This document shows, one piece after another, positions 49,652-58,125 of a stretch of DNA of 64,000 nt. Both the position numbers and the translations under genes were made by a program. Positions within the stretch are counted from its first letter, which is position 1; each line of letters opens with the position of its first letter. The DNA comes from Engelhardtia mirabilis (GTDB taxonomy: Bacteria > Planctomycetota > UBA1135 > GCA-002686595): the NCBI GenBank assembly GCA_007751255.1, contig CP036296.1, forward strand, positions 2,480,001-2,544,000, written 5' to 3'. The notes below the pieces were generated by a model. That model was not told the DNA's origin. It saw only the letters and a program-made list of their open reading frames with translations, and ran no database searches.

Positions 49652-50575
49652 GTGGCTGCTGCCACGAGGCGCGCACCCGTGGCCTGGGTGCTCAACTTCG
49701 ATGCCGAGGAGGAGCTCGCGGTGCCGCGCCGCTACCAGCCCACGGCGGCGATGCTCGCCGTCCTCGCCCGGCAGCGAGCGCGACTGGTCGAGGAGTCGGC
49801 GCGCGGGCGCAGCTTCCTCGCACCCGGTGACCTGATCGTCGACGAGCGCACTCCGCCCGGCGCGGCCGCCGGCCTCGAGGGTCGCGCTTGGTGTCCGACC
49901 CCGCGGGCGGTGGGTCTGCTCGAGCGGGCGGGTGCGACGCCGCGCGGCGTCCTGGACGTCGACGTCCTGCGCCGCGTCAACGCACGCCCCTTCGCGGCGG
50001 AGCTGCGCGAGCGCCTGGAGGGCCCGGCGTTCGAGAAACGGATTGCTTCGGACCTCGACGAAGCTCTGTCTCTCGTCGCACGCCCGGCCGCCCTGGGCTG
50101 GCTCGTGCGCCGGACCTTCGGCGCGGCGGGCCGCGGCCGCCGCCGACTCGCGGCCGGACGCGTCGAGGGCCCCGACCGCGCCTGGCTCGCCGCGAGCCTG
50201 GCCCGCGGGCCGGTAGTGGTGGAGCCCTGGGCCGATGTCGTCGAAGAGCTCACCGTCTGCGGTGCCGTGACGGCCAGTGGCAACGTCCAAGTGCTCACCC
50301 CCGGCTTCCAGCTCACCACTCGCCAGGGCGCCTGGACGCGAACCGACGCGGCCGACCCGAATCACCTCGGCCGCGCGGACGATTCCACGGTGCTCGCCGC
50401 CTGCAATGAAGTCGGCCGCGCCCTCGCTGCCGCTGGCTACCGCGGTCCCTTCGGAATCGACGCTTTCCGCCACCGCCCCGCCCCGGGAGCCGCGCCGCAC
50501 CTCAACGTCCTCAGCGAGATCAACGCACGCCTGACCATGGATCGGATCGAGTCGGTCGGAAGCGACAACCGCTGA
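49652..50575 (+). CDS. ATP-grasp domain protein
   Basis: 307 residues from a GTG, 3 nt after the binding-protein stop. The start VAWVLNFDAEEELAVPRRY and WCPTPRAVGLLERAG, then LDVLRRVNARPFAAEL, the lysine-like block LGWLVRRTFGAAGRGRRRL, VVVEPWADVVEELTVCG and YRGPFGIDAFRHR...LNVLSEINARLTM with the acidic/Asn metal site, match a family of ATP-grasp proteins of unknown substrate in planctomycetes and myxobacteria. ATP-grasp enzymes join a carboxylate to an amine, thiol or similar group. Placement inside a sugar-import operon is unusual. No signal peptide. Confidence 0.78.
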   Translation: MAAATRRAPVAWVLNFDAEEELAVPRRYQPTAAMLAVLARQRARLVEESARGRSFLAPGDLIVDERTPPGAAAGLEGRAWCPTPRAVGLLERAGATPRGVLDVDVLRRVNARPFAAELRERLEGPAFEKRIASDLDEALSLVARPAALGWLVRRTFGAAGRGRRRLAAGRVEGPDRAWLAASLARGPVVVEPWADVVEELTVCGAVTASGNVQVLTPGFQLTTRQGAWTRTDAADPNHLGRADDSTVLAACNEVGRALAAAGYRGPFGIDAFRHRPAPGAAPHLNVLSEINARLTMDRIESVGSDNR

Positions 50576-50734
50576 CCGAACCGCGCTCCCGGTCCGAAGC
50601 CGGGCCGCGGATCAGCCCTCCCGCGCACCGCGGACCGAGTGCGATCCGAGATCGTGTGGTAGCGCCACGGGTGCCCGGATTCCCGAGACCCTCCGGCTCG
50701 TGGCTCGAGGGACGGGCCTGCAGGCCTGCGCCCG

Positions 50735-50754
50735 CCGTCGCTAGGATGCGACGG
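50735..50754. promoter_or_regulatory. Inverted repeat around a TAGGAT box
   Basis: CCGTCGC-TAGGAT-GCGACGG: a perfect 7-bp inverted repeat flanking a six-base centre that resembles the window's -10 motif, 68 nt before the first permease start. It may be an operator overlapping a promoter for the permease operon, such as for a LacI-like regulator, though none is encoded here. Confidence 0.45.
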
Positions 50755-50821
50755 TGAATCCCGGGCTCAACGACTGCGTGGCTCCTGCTCAGCGCGCCAG
50801 GGGCGTGGGCGAGGTCACAGG

Positions 50822-51697
50822 GTGAGTCGCGCTACCGAGCACCGCGCCGGCTGGATCTGGGCCTCGCCCTTCCTGGTGGGAGCCGTGGTCTTCCTCGCCG
50901 TGCCGGTCGGGTTGGCGCTCTACACCGGATTCACCGACTACGCCCTGATCGAGTCGCCCCTGTGGATCGGACTCGACAACTACCGGGAGATGGGGGACGA
51001 CCCCGTGTTCTGGCAGAGCATCCGCAACACCGCCGTCTACACCGCCGCGGCGGTGGCGCTCAACTTCCTGGTGTCGCTGGGCCTGGCGCTGCTGCTCGAA
51101 CAGCGGCTGCGCGGGCGCGAAGTGGTGCGGGCGGTGGTCTTCGCGCCGGTGCTCGTGCCGATCGTTGCCTCGGCCATCGGCTGGATGTGGCTCTACCACC
51201 AGGAATTCGGGCTGTTCAACGTGGTTCTGCGGCGGCTCGGGCTGTCCGGCGTCGACTTCCTCGGTGACGGGCGCTTCGCCCTGATGTCCCTGGTGGTGAT
51301 GGGGGCCTGGGTGGTCGGCTCCCAGGTGCTGGTGCTGACGGCGGCCCTGCGCGGCGTGCCGCGGGAGTTGATCGAAGCGGCGGGCCTGGACGGTGCTTCG
51401 GCCATCTGGCGGCTGCGCGCGGTGGTGCTGCCGGCGATCGGCCCGGCGCTGATGTTCAACCTGATCGTCTCGATCATCTGGGCGGCGCAGGTCTTCGCCG
51501 CGCCCCTGGTGATGACCCGCGGCGGTCCGGCGGGGGCGACCCAGGTCTTCACCATGTCGATCTTCCAGAACGCCTTCCAGTACGGCCGCATGGGCTACGC
51601 CAGCGCCCTGGCCTGGTTGCAGTTCTTGGTCATCCTCGGGCTGACGGCCATCGCCCTGCGGCTCGGACGACGCTTCGTGCAGACGGAGGCGGTGTGA
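50822..51697 (+). CDS. ABC sugar transporter permease, MalF type
   Basis: 291 residues with six transmembrane helices. AGWIWASPFLVGAVVFLAVPVGLALYTGF at the N-terminus and the EAA loop ELIEAAGLDGASAIWRLRAVVLP (conserved EAAxxDGA...F..I.LP) are typical of MalF-type permeases. MTRGGPAGATQVFTMSIFQNAF also matches family. GTG start. Coupled by 4 nt to the next permease. Confidence 0.93.
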   Translation: MSRATEHRAGWIWASPFLVGAVVFLAVPVGLALYTGFTDYALIESPLWIGLDNYREMGDDPVFWQSIRNTAVYTAAAVALNFLVSLGLALLLEQRLRGREVVRAVVFAPVLVPIVASAIGWMWLYHQEFGLFNVVLRRLGLSGVDFLGDGRFALMSLVVMGAWVVGSQVLVLTAALRGVPRELIEAAGLDGASAIWRLRAVVLPAIGPALMFNLIVSIIWAAQVFAAPLVMTRGGPAGATQVFTMSIFQNAFQYGRMGYASALAWLQFLVILGLTAIALRLGRRFVQTEAV

Positions 51698-52593
51698 GGC
51701 GCTCGCGTTTGCAGGCTTGGCTGCTGTATCCGTTGCTGGTCCTGGTGGGGGCGGTGTGGGCCTTGCCTCTGTTCTGGATGCTGTCGACGTCGCTGAAGCC
51801 GGAGAGCCAAGCCCTGTCGGCGGACGTGGGGCTGCTGCCGGTGGTGGTCGACGCCGAGGGTGCGCCGCGCTCGGCCCTGGAGCCCGCCTATTGGGCGGAA
51901 GCCGCCGCGACCGCCGCCGACAACTACACCGACGTGTGGACCAGCCCCTCCGCCGACTTCCCGCGCTACTTCCGCAACTCCGTGCTCGTCGCGAGCCTGT
52001 CGACCCTCGGCATGACCCTCTCCAGCGCGATCGTGGCCTACGCCCTGGCGCGCCTGCGCTGGCGGGGGCGGCAGCTCGTGTTCGGCATCGTCCTGGCGAC
52101 GATGACCCTGCCGTTCACCGTGTTGATGGCGCCCCAGTACCTCCTGTTCAAGCACCTGGGCCTGATCGGCACGCTCGTGCCCCTGTGGCTGCCGGCCTGG
52201 TTCGGCGGCGCCTTCTCGATCTTCCTTCTGCGGCAGTTCTTCCTGACCCTGCCCAAAGAACTCGACGAGGCCGCGGAGATCGACGGCTGCGGCCGCTGGG
52301 CGACCTTCTGGCGGGTGCTGATGCCCAACGCCGTGCCGGCCCTGGCGACGGTGGCCCTGTTGCAGTTCGTGGCCTCCTGGAACGACTTCATCGCGCCGCT
52401 GGTGTTCGTCAACCACCAGGAGCAGTACACCCTGGCGCTGGGTCTGCGGATGTTCCAGAGTCAGCACGGCGGCACCCAGTGGACCGAGCTGATGGCCGCC
52501 AGCGTCTTGACCACGGCGCCGGTGCTGGTGCTGTTCGTGGTCTGCCAGCGCTTCTTCGTCCAGGGCTCCGCCAGCGAGGGGCTCAAGGGCTGA
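51694..52593 (+). CDS. ABC sugar transporter permease, MalG type
   Basis: 299 residues, six transmembrane helices. YFRNSVLVASLSTLGMTLSSAIVAYALARLRW and the EAA loop ELDEAAEIDGCGRWATFWRVLMP, then ALLQFVASWNDFIAPLVF, are typical of MalG-type permeases. It has an insertion of about 40 residues after helix 1 (residues 40-75). GTG start overlapping the first permease. No ATPase gene lies in the locus, so a shared MsmK-type ATPase is implied. Confidence 0.93.
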   Translation: MRRSRLQAWLLYPLLVLVGAVWALPLFWMLSTSLKPESQALSADVGLLPVVVDAEGAPRSALEPAYWAEAAATAADNYTDVWTSPSADFPRYFRNSVLVASLSTLGMTLSSAIVAYALARLRWRGRQLVFGIVLATMTLPFTVLMAPQYLLFKHLGLIGTLVPLWLPAWFGGAFSIFLLRQFFLTLPKELDEAAEIDGCGRWATFWRVLMPNAVPALATVALLQFVASWNDFIAPLVFVNHQEQYTLALGLRMFQSQHGGTQWTELMAASVLTTAPVLVLFVVCQRFFVQGSASEGLKG

Positions 52594-52610
52594 GACCCCC
52601 ATAGAGATCC

Positions 52611-53393
52611 ATGCACCCCAGCGACCTGGACCCCGAGGACGAGACCGATCTGGCGCCCTACGAGCGCGAGCTGCCGCGGCGCCAGGTGCGTCGGCGCTAC
52701 ACCGCCAAGCGCGCGGCGGAGACCTTCGAGATCGACGGGGACCTGACCAAGAAGGCCTGGGCCGCAGCCGAGTGGACCGAGGACTTCGTGGACATCGAGG
52801 GGCCGCTCAAGCCCGAGCCGCGGCACCGCACGCGGGCCAAGCTGCTGTGGGACGCCCAGCACCTCTACATCGCCGCCGAGCTGGTCGAGCCGCACCTGTG
52901 GGCGACCCTCACCGAGCGCGACGCGGTGATCTTCCACGACAACGACTTCGAGGTCTTCCTGAACCCCTCCTGCGACGGGCTCAACTACTACGAGCTAGAG
53001 GTCAACGCCCTGGGCACCGTCTGGGACCTGGTGCTGCGTAAGCCCTACCGCATGGGCGGGCCGGCCGACAGCGAGTGGCGGATCGAAGGGCTCCGCACGG
53101 CGGTGCAGCTCGACGGCACGCTCAACGACCCGACCGACACCGACCGCGGCTGGACGGTGGAGATCGCGATCCCCTTCGCGGCCCTCGGGATCCACACCGA
53201 AACGCCGGCGGCGCCGGAGGTCGGCGACAGGTGGCTACTCAACTTCAGCCGCGTGCAGTGGGACCTCGAGGTGCACGAGGGCGCTTACCGCAAGGTGCCC
53301 AAGACCCCCGAGCACAACTGGGTCTGGTCGCCCCAGGGCATGGTCGACATGCACCTGCCCCTGCGTTGGGGCTGGCTCCACTTCGCCGAGTGA
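52611..53393 (+). CDS. CBM9-like carbohydrate-binding protein
   Basis: 260 residues. TFEIDGDLTKKAWAAAEWTEDFVDIEG, RAKLLWDAQHLYIAAELVEP, FHDNDFEVFLNPSCDG, NYYELEVNALGTVWDL and WTVEIAIPFAAL are the CBM9-like pattern (the domain that in some xylanases binds sugar ends). No signal peptide and no catalytic domain. Coupled to the beta-mannosidase by a 4-nt overlap and 17 nt after the permease, so it is probably part of the same operon, perhaps holding imported oligosaccharide. Confidence 0.85.
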   Translation: MHPSDLDPEDETDLAPYERELPRRQVRRRYTAKRAAETFEIDGDLTKKAWAAAEWTEDFVDIEGPLKPEPRHRTRAKLLWDAQHLYIAAELVEPHLWATLTERDAVIFHDNDFEVFLNPSCDGLNYYELEVNALGTVWDLVLRKPYRMGGPADSEWRIEGLRTAVQLDGTLNDPTDTDRGWTVEIAIPFAALGIHTETPAAPEVGDRWLLNFSRVQWDLEVHEGAYRKVPKTPEHNWVWSPQGMVDMHLPLRWGWLHFAE

Positions 53394-55885
53394 GCGCCAA
53401 CTGCAGCGTCGAGGTCGGCGGCTGGACCCTGCGCCAAGCGGGACGGCGGCCCCGCGTCGAGGGCGAGATCGCGGCGGTGGTGCCGGGATCGGTCCAGGCC
53501 TCGCTGCTGGCGGCGGGGCTCCTGCCGCCGCTCGAGGAGGGTCTGGCCGAACTCGATTGGCAGTGGGTGCCGCGGGCCACTTGGAGCTACCGCGACGAGC
53601 TCGCGATCCCTGCCGAGCTCGCCGCTGCGCGCCGCCTGCGCCTGCGCTTCGGCGGGCTCGACACCCTGGCGCAGGTCCGACTGGGTCGACGGGATCTGGG
53701 CCGCACCGACAACGCCATGCGGACCTGGGACTTCGACCTGACCGGCTCCAAGCCCGGCACCCACGCCCTGCGCGTGGACTTCGAGCCGATCTTCGCCTAC
53801 CTCACCGAGCGCGATCTCGAACGCAACCTGCCCGCCTGGGGCGTCGGCGCCGACAAGGACCACTCGGGGGCCTGGGTCCGCAAGCCGCCGGTGCACTTCG
53901 GTTGGGACTTCGCGCCGAAGGTCGTGCCGGTGGGGATCACCGGGAGCGTGTGGTTGGAGGCGACCGACCTGGCGCGGATCGATTGGGTGCGAGTGGATCA
54001 GGAGCACCGCCGCGGTCGGGTCGACCTGCGCCTGGGCGTCGAGTTGGATCGCGTCGGCCGCGGGTCCGTCGTCGTCACCTCACGGCTGTCCTTCGCGGGC
54101 GAGTCGATCGCAGAGGCGACCGCAACGGTTGGCGGCGCACGGTCGGAGCTGGGTCTGCGCGTCGACGATCCCAGACTCTGGTGGCCGCGGGGGCTGGGCG
54201 ACCAACCCCTCTACGACCTCGAAGTCGTCGCGCACGATCGCGATGGCGCCGAGCTCGACCGCTGGAGCCGCCGGATCGGCCTGCGCCGCCTCGAGCTCGA
54301 GCGGCGCCCGGACGCCGATGGCGAGGGCTTCGCCTTCGTGGCCAACGGCCGACGCTTCTTCGCCCGCGGGTCGAACATCGTGCCGCCGCTGGCCCTGCCG
54401 ACCCAAGGCGGCGCGACCGCCGGGGCCGAGGCCGCCCTGGTCGACGAAGCGGCCGCGGTCCACATGAACTGCCTGCGCGTGTGGGGCGGCGGGCCCTACG
54501 CCTCAGACGCCTTCTACGACCGCTGCGACGAGCTGGGCCTGATCGTCTGGCAGGACTTCCCCTTCGCCTGCTGCACCTATCCGACCTTCGACCGCGAGTG
54601 GATGGCGAACGTGCGCGCGGAGGCCACCGAGCACGTGCGGCGCTTGCAGCACCGGGCGTCGCTGGCGCTGTGGTGCGGCAACAACGAGCTGGAGAACGGC
54701 CTCTCGGGTCCGCGTTGGACCGATGTACGCATGTCCTGGAGCGACTACCGTCGGCTCTTCGACCGGCTCTTGCCCGAGGTCGTCACCGCCCACGACGGCA
54801 CGCGCCCCTGGTGGCCCGGCAGCCCGCATTCGCCCTCGGGCGATCGCATGGCGTTCAACTCGCCGGACTCGGGCGACGCACACCTGTGGGGAGTCTGGCA
54901 CGGGGGCGAGCCCTTCGAGAGCCAGACCGCGAGCCGCCACCGCTTCGTGAGCGAGTTCGGGTTCCAGAGCTTCCCGGCGCCGGCGACGTTCAACGCGCGC
55001 ATCCCGGCCGCGCAGCGCAGATTGGATTCGGACGCGGTGGGGCACCGCCAGCGTTCAGGCGTGGGCACGGCGCGCCTGCTCGAGTACCTGCGACGCGAAC
55101 ACCGCCTGCCGCGCACCTTCGCCGATCAACTCTGGCTGACGCAGATCCTTCAAGCCGAGGGGATGCTGCTCGGGATCGAGCATTGGCGGCGCTCGGCGCG
55201 CTGTTCTGGCGCGCTGCTCTGGCAGCTCAACGAGCCCTGGGCCGCGCCGACTTGGTCGACGATCGACCGCGACGGCCGCTGGAAGGCCCTGCACTTCGCC
55301 CTGGCGCGGGCCTTCGCGCCGCGGGCCATGTCCCTGGCCCAGCGCGGCGGTCGGGTCGAGGTCTGGGCCCTCGACGACGGCGGTGCGGCCGAGGTGGAAG
55401 GCAACGCGCGGTTGTGGAAGTCCGACGGAGACCTGGCGCGGGAGTGGAGCTTCGGCGGGCAGATCGGTCGCAGCGGGCGGGGCAAGGTCTGGACCCTGGA
55501 CCTGGCCGCTGCCTGCGCGGAGGTGTCGCTGCCGCAAGGCGAGGCCCTGTTGGCGGTGGACGTGACGGTCGCGGGTGAGTCCATCGCCAGGCCGCAGCTG
55601 GCGAAGTTGGTTCCCTGGCGCGAGGTTGCACTCGGTCATCCGAACGTCCGTCTCGTGGAGGTCGCGCGCGAGAACGGCCGCGTGCGCGTGCGCGTCAGCT
55701 GCGACCGCCCGGCGCCGTGGACCTTCGTCCAGGCGGGCGCGGGCGTGCGCGGCGAGGCGCCCCGACCGATCGCGGGGCAGGAGGGCGGACAATTCCTGCA
55801 TCTGTTCCCCGATGTCGAACGGGATCTGGTCCTCGAGACCCGATCCCATTCGCTCAGCCCGCGGTCTTTGCAGTCCCTGACCTGA
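53390..55885 (+). CDS. GH2 beta-mannosidase
   Basis: 831 residues, the normal length of GH2 beta-mannosidases. A GH2 N-terminal sugar-binding domain (TWSYRDEL, RLRLRFGGLDTLAQVRLG, NAMRTWDFDL), a second sandwich domain, then the barrel: FVANGRRFFARGSNIVPP, HMNCLRVWGGGPYASDAFYDRCDELGLIVWQDFPFACC, acid/base in ALWCGNNELENG (Glu about 433) and nucleophile in FVSEFGFQSFPA (Glu about 521), and SGALLWQLNEPWAAPTWSTID. These fit beta-mannosidases better than beta-galactosidases or glucuronidases. No signal peptide, so cytoplasmic. Last gene of the + operon; GTG start overlapping the CBM9-like gene. Confidence 0.93.
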   Translation: MSANCSVEVGGWTLRQAGRRPRVEGEIAAVVPGSVQASLLAAGLLPPLEEGLAELDWQWVPRATWSYRDELAIPAELAAARRLRLRFGGLDTLAQVRLGRRDLGRTDNAMRTWDFDLTGSKPGTHALRVDFEPIFAYLTERDLERNLPAWGVGADKDHSGAWVRKPPVHFGWDFAPKVVPVGITGSVWLEATDLARIDWVRVDQEHRRGRVDLRLGVELDRVGRGSVVVTSRLSFAGESIAEATATVGGARSELGLRVDDPRLWWPRGLGDQPLYDLEVVAHDRDGAELDRWSRRIGLRRLELERRPDADGEGFAFVANGRRFFARGSNIVPPLALPTQGGATAGAEAALVDEAAAVHMNCLRVWGGGPYASDAFYDRCDELGLIVWQDFPFACCTYPTFDREWMANVRAEATEHVRRLQHRASLALWCGNNELENGLSGPRWTDVRMSWSDYRRLFDRLLPEVVTAHDGTRPWWPGSPHSPSGDRMAFNSPDSGDAHLWGVWHGGEPFESQTASRHRFVSEFGFQSFPAPATFNARIPAAQRRLDSDAVGHRQRSGVGTARLLEYLRREHRLPRTFADQLWLTQILQAEGMLLGIEHWRRSARCSGALLWQLNEPWAAPTWSTIDRDGRWKALHFALARAFAPRAMSLAQRGGRVEVWALDDGGAAEVEGNARLWKSDGDLAREWSFGGQIGRSGRGKVWTLDLAAACAEVSLPQGEALLAVDVTVAGESIARPQLAKLVPWREVALGHPNVRLVEVARENGRVRVRVSCDRPAPWTFVQAGAGVRGEAPRPIAGQEGGQFLHLFPDVERDLVLETRSHSLSPRSLQSLT

Positions 55886-55944
55886 GGTCGGGTCTCCGAT
55901 CGACGACATCCGAGCCGCCACCTGAGTCGAGGGACGTCGAGCGC

Positions 55945-56913
55945 TCAGGAGGGGCTCCGCTCGAGGTCCTCGAGCAGCTCTCGCCAGGCCTGGCGCTCGA
56001 CCGGCGGGGCGAAGCGCGGTGCGAGTTCGCGGCTGCGCGCGCGTAGGTGCTCGAGGAATGCCCCGTCGTTCTCCGCGCGGCTCAGGATCGATGCCAGGGC
56101 CTCGGCATCTCCCGCGGGGAACAAGCCCGGGTGATCCTCCCCGAGCACGCCGACGTTGCCCGGCACGCGCGAGGCGACCACGGCGACGCCTGCAACGATG
56201 GCCTCGGTCAGAACCGCGGCGCCGCCCTCCGCGAGGGAGGGAACCAGGCAGACCTTGGAGTGGCCCAGGAGCTCGGCGGCGGCGCCGCGATCGAGTGCAC
56301 CCAACCAACTCCATCGCGGCAGGTCGCGGCTCAGCTCCGCCGCCCGCTTGCCCAAGCCCGGGTCGAGCACGGCGCCCGCGTGCAGGATCCGGATGCGCGA
56401 GGACTCGGGCAGCAGCTCGGACGCCTTGGCCGGCAGGAGCGGGTCCTTGACCGCCCGCAGATGAGCGAGGACACAGACCTCGAAGACATCGTCCCTCGGC
56501 GTCGGATGGACCTGCGGGCTCGCCGCGGACTGGAGGATGACGCGCGTGCGCGCCTGAAGTCCGGCGGGAAGCGCTCGGCGCGACTCGGCTTGCAGGGTCA
56601 CCAGCGCATCGCACTCGGCCACGAGCTCCGCGTCGATCCCCGGCTCGAGGTACAGGTCGGTGCCCGAGACAGCGCCGATCAGGTGTGGACGGTGGGGCAG
56701 GTCCGCCACTGCGCGCAGCAACGCGGCTCCGCGGCGCAGGTGCAGGACGATCACCAGGTCGAAGGCCCCGAGGTCGAGCTGCCCGGGATCCGCTTCCGCC
56801 GTCACCCGCACGGAGTGACCCAGGGAGCGCAGTCAGCGTGCCCAGCGCAGGACGGTCCGTCGGTTGCCTGCCAGGGATCCCCGCGGCGCCGGACTGGCGA
56901 TCAAGATTCGCAC
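55945..56913 (-). CDS. senB: SenB-like selenosugar glycosyltransferase, interrupted by an in-frame TGA at codon 27
   Basis: The full gene would be 323 codons from the GTG at 56913. Codons 1-26 read VRILIASPAPRGSLAGNRRT then VLRWAR, next a TGA at 56833-56835, then LRSLGHSVRV and a complete GT4-type protein in the same frame. The body fits the TIGR04348/SenB family: VIVLHLRRGAALLR, IGAVSGTDLYLEP, CDALVTLQAESRRALP, ARTRVILQSA, FEVCVLAHLRAVKDPLLPA, IRILHAGAVLDPGLG, WSWLGALDRG, VCLVPSLAEGGAAVLTEAI, ASRVPGNVGVLGEDHPGLFPAGD. SenB makes selenosugar from UDP-GlcNAc and selenophosphate for selenoneine. A start at the GTG 56811 would lose the N-terminal nucleotide-fold strand. No senA or selenophosphate synthetase gene is adjacent. 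Confidence 0.7.
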
Positions 56914-57072
56914 GGGACGGAGTGTACGGCTCACACGAGCCGGCGCAGCGGGGCACCGTACGAACGCCTACCCCGCCCGCCAGGTGCAGTTTCTCCCGGA
57001 TGCTTGCAGCGCTTGATCCCTCGGCGGCGAGTGGGGGTGAGACTCGCCGCTTCACCACGAAACCTCCGGCCC

Positions 57073-58116
57073 ATGCAACTCGCTGCACTGTCCCTCGTCG
57101 CGCTGCTCCTCTCCGCCTCCCCGCTTCCGCGCCAGGAACCGCCCATCGCAGCCGTCGACACCTGGGGTCTGCGGAGCGTCGATCGAGCGACTGTCGTCGC
57201 GGCCCTCGGCTGGGCGCTGGGCGACATCAGCGAGCTGGACCGCGACGCGGCCCTGGCGCGACTCCAGGCCCTCGAAGGCGTAGCCGAGGTCAGCCTGATG
57301 GAGATGCTCGGCCCGGGGGAGCGGATCGTGATGGTCGGCATCCGCGAGGTCGGACGACCCCAGCGCAGGCTGCTGCCCGAGCCCGACGGCGATGCCCGAC
57401 TCGATCCGGCACTGGTCGCCGCCTACGACCGCTCCATGGAGCTCCTCGGCGAAGCGATCGAGGCGGGGGTCTGGGGCGAGGACCACGTGGACGGTTACTC
57501 ACTCTCCAAGTACGAACAGCGCCGCGCCGTCGAGCTGCAAGCGGTCGCGATCGCCCAGCGCCAGACGGCGACTGTCGCGCGCACCCTGCGCGAGTCGGCC
57601 GACGCCCACCACCGAGCGGCGGCGGCTTGGGCCCTGGCCTTCGGCGCCGACAAGGCCCTGGTCGCCCGCGAACTGGCCCGCGCCGCGTCCGATCCGGATT
57701 CCTCTGTGCGGAACAACGCCACCCGCGCCCTGGGGGTGCTGGTCGACCACGCCATCGCGCACCCGGAGTTGGAGCTGTCCATCGACCCCGAGCCCTTCGT
57801 CCAGATGCTCGATTCGATCGAGTGGACCGACCTCAACAAGGCCAGCTTCCTGCTACTGAGCCTGACCGCGCGACACGACGAGGTCCTCTACGCCGAGCTG
57901 CGCGCCACGGCCTTGGACGGACTCGCTGATATCGCCCGTTGGAGCTCGAAGGGCCACGCCTACCCCGCGGTCGTGACCCTCGGACGGCTCGCCGGTGTCG
58001 ACGACGAGACGATCCGCGCGCGCATTGCCGAGGCGAGCGGGGTGGACGACCGCCGAGCCCTGGCGGAGGAGTTCCTGGCTCGCGCCGAGGCCGGAGCGAC
58101 CGCGGCACGGCGCTAG
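57073..58116 (+). CDS. Exported protein with POTRA-like and HEAT-like regions
   Basis: 347 residues. Signal peptide LAALSLVALLLSASPLP. The next 75 residues (VDTWGLRSVDRATVVAALGW ... LEGVAEVSLMEMLGPGERIVMVGIRE) look like a POTRA-type fold: strand-helix-helix-strand with a GLRxV start and a final basic-hydrophobic strand. The rest is helical with a HEAT-like unit, SADAHHRAAAAWALAFGADK then LARAASDPDSSVRNNATRALGVL. Likely periplasmic scaffold; no enzyme motifs. It is followed after 9 nt by the S41 peptidase, so they may be co-transcribed. Confidence 0.75.
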   Translation: MQLAALSLVALLLSASPLPRQEPPIAAVDTWGLRSVDRATVVAALGWALGDISELDRDAALARLQALEGVAEVSLMEMLGPGERIVMVGIREVGRPQRRLLPEPDGDARLDPALVAAYDRSMELLGEAIEAGVWGEDHVDGYSLSKYEQRRAVELQAVAIAQRQTATVARTLRESADAHHRAAAAWALAFGADKALVARELARAASDPDSSVRNNATRALGVLVDHAIAHPELELSIDPEPFVQMLDSIEWTDLNKASFLLLSLTARHDEVLYAELRATALDGLADIARWSSKGHAYPAVVTLGRLAGVDDETIRARIAEASGVDDRRALAEEFLARAEAGATAARR

Positions 58117-58125
58117 GATGGGCCC

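Noticed and set aside
56047-58116. A 689-codon + frame starting inside the SenB region
   Set aside because: Only the part from 57073 has a signal peptide and protein-like sequence; the earlier part is antisense to the glycosyltransferase gene.
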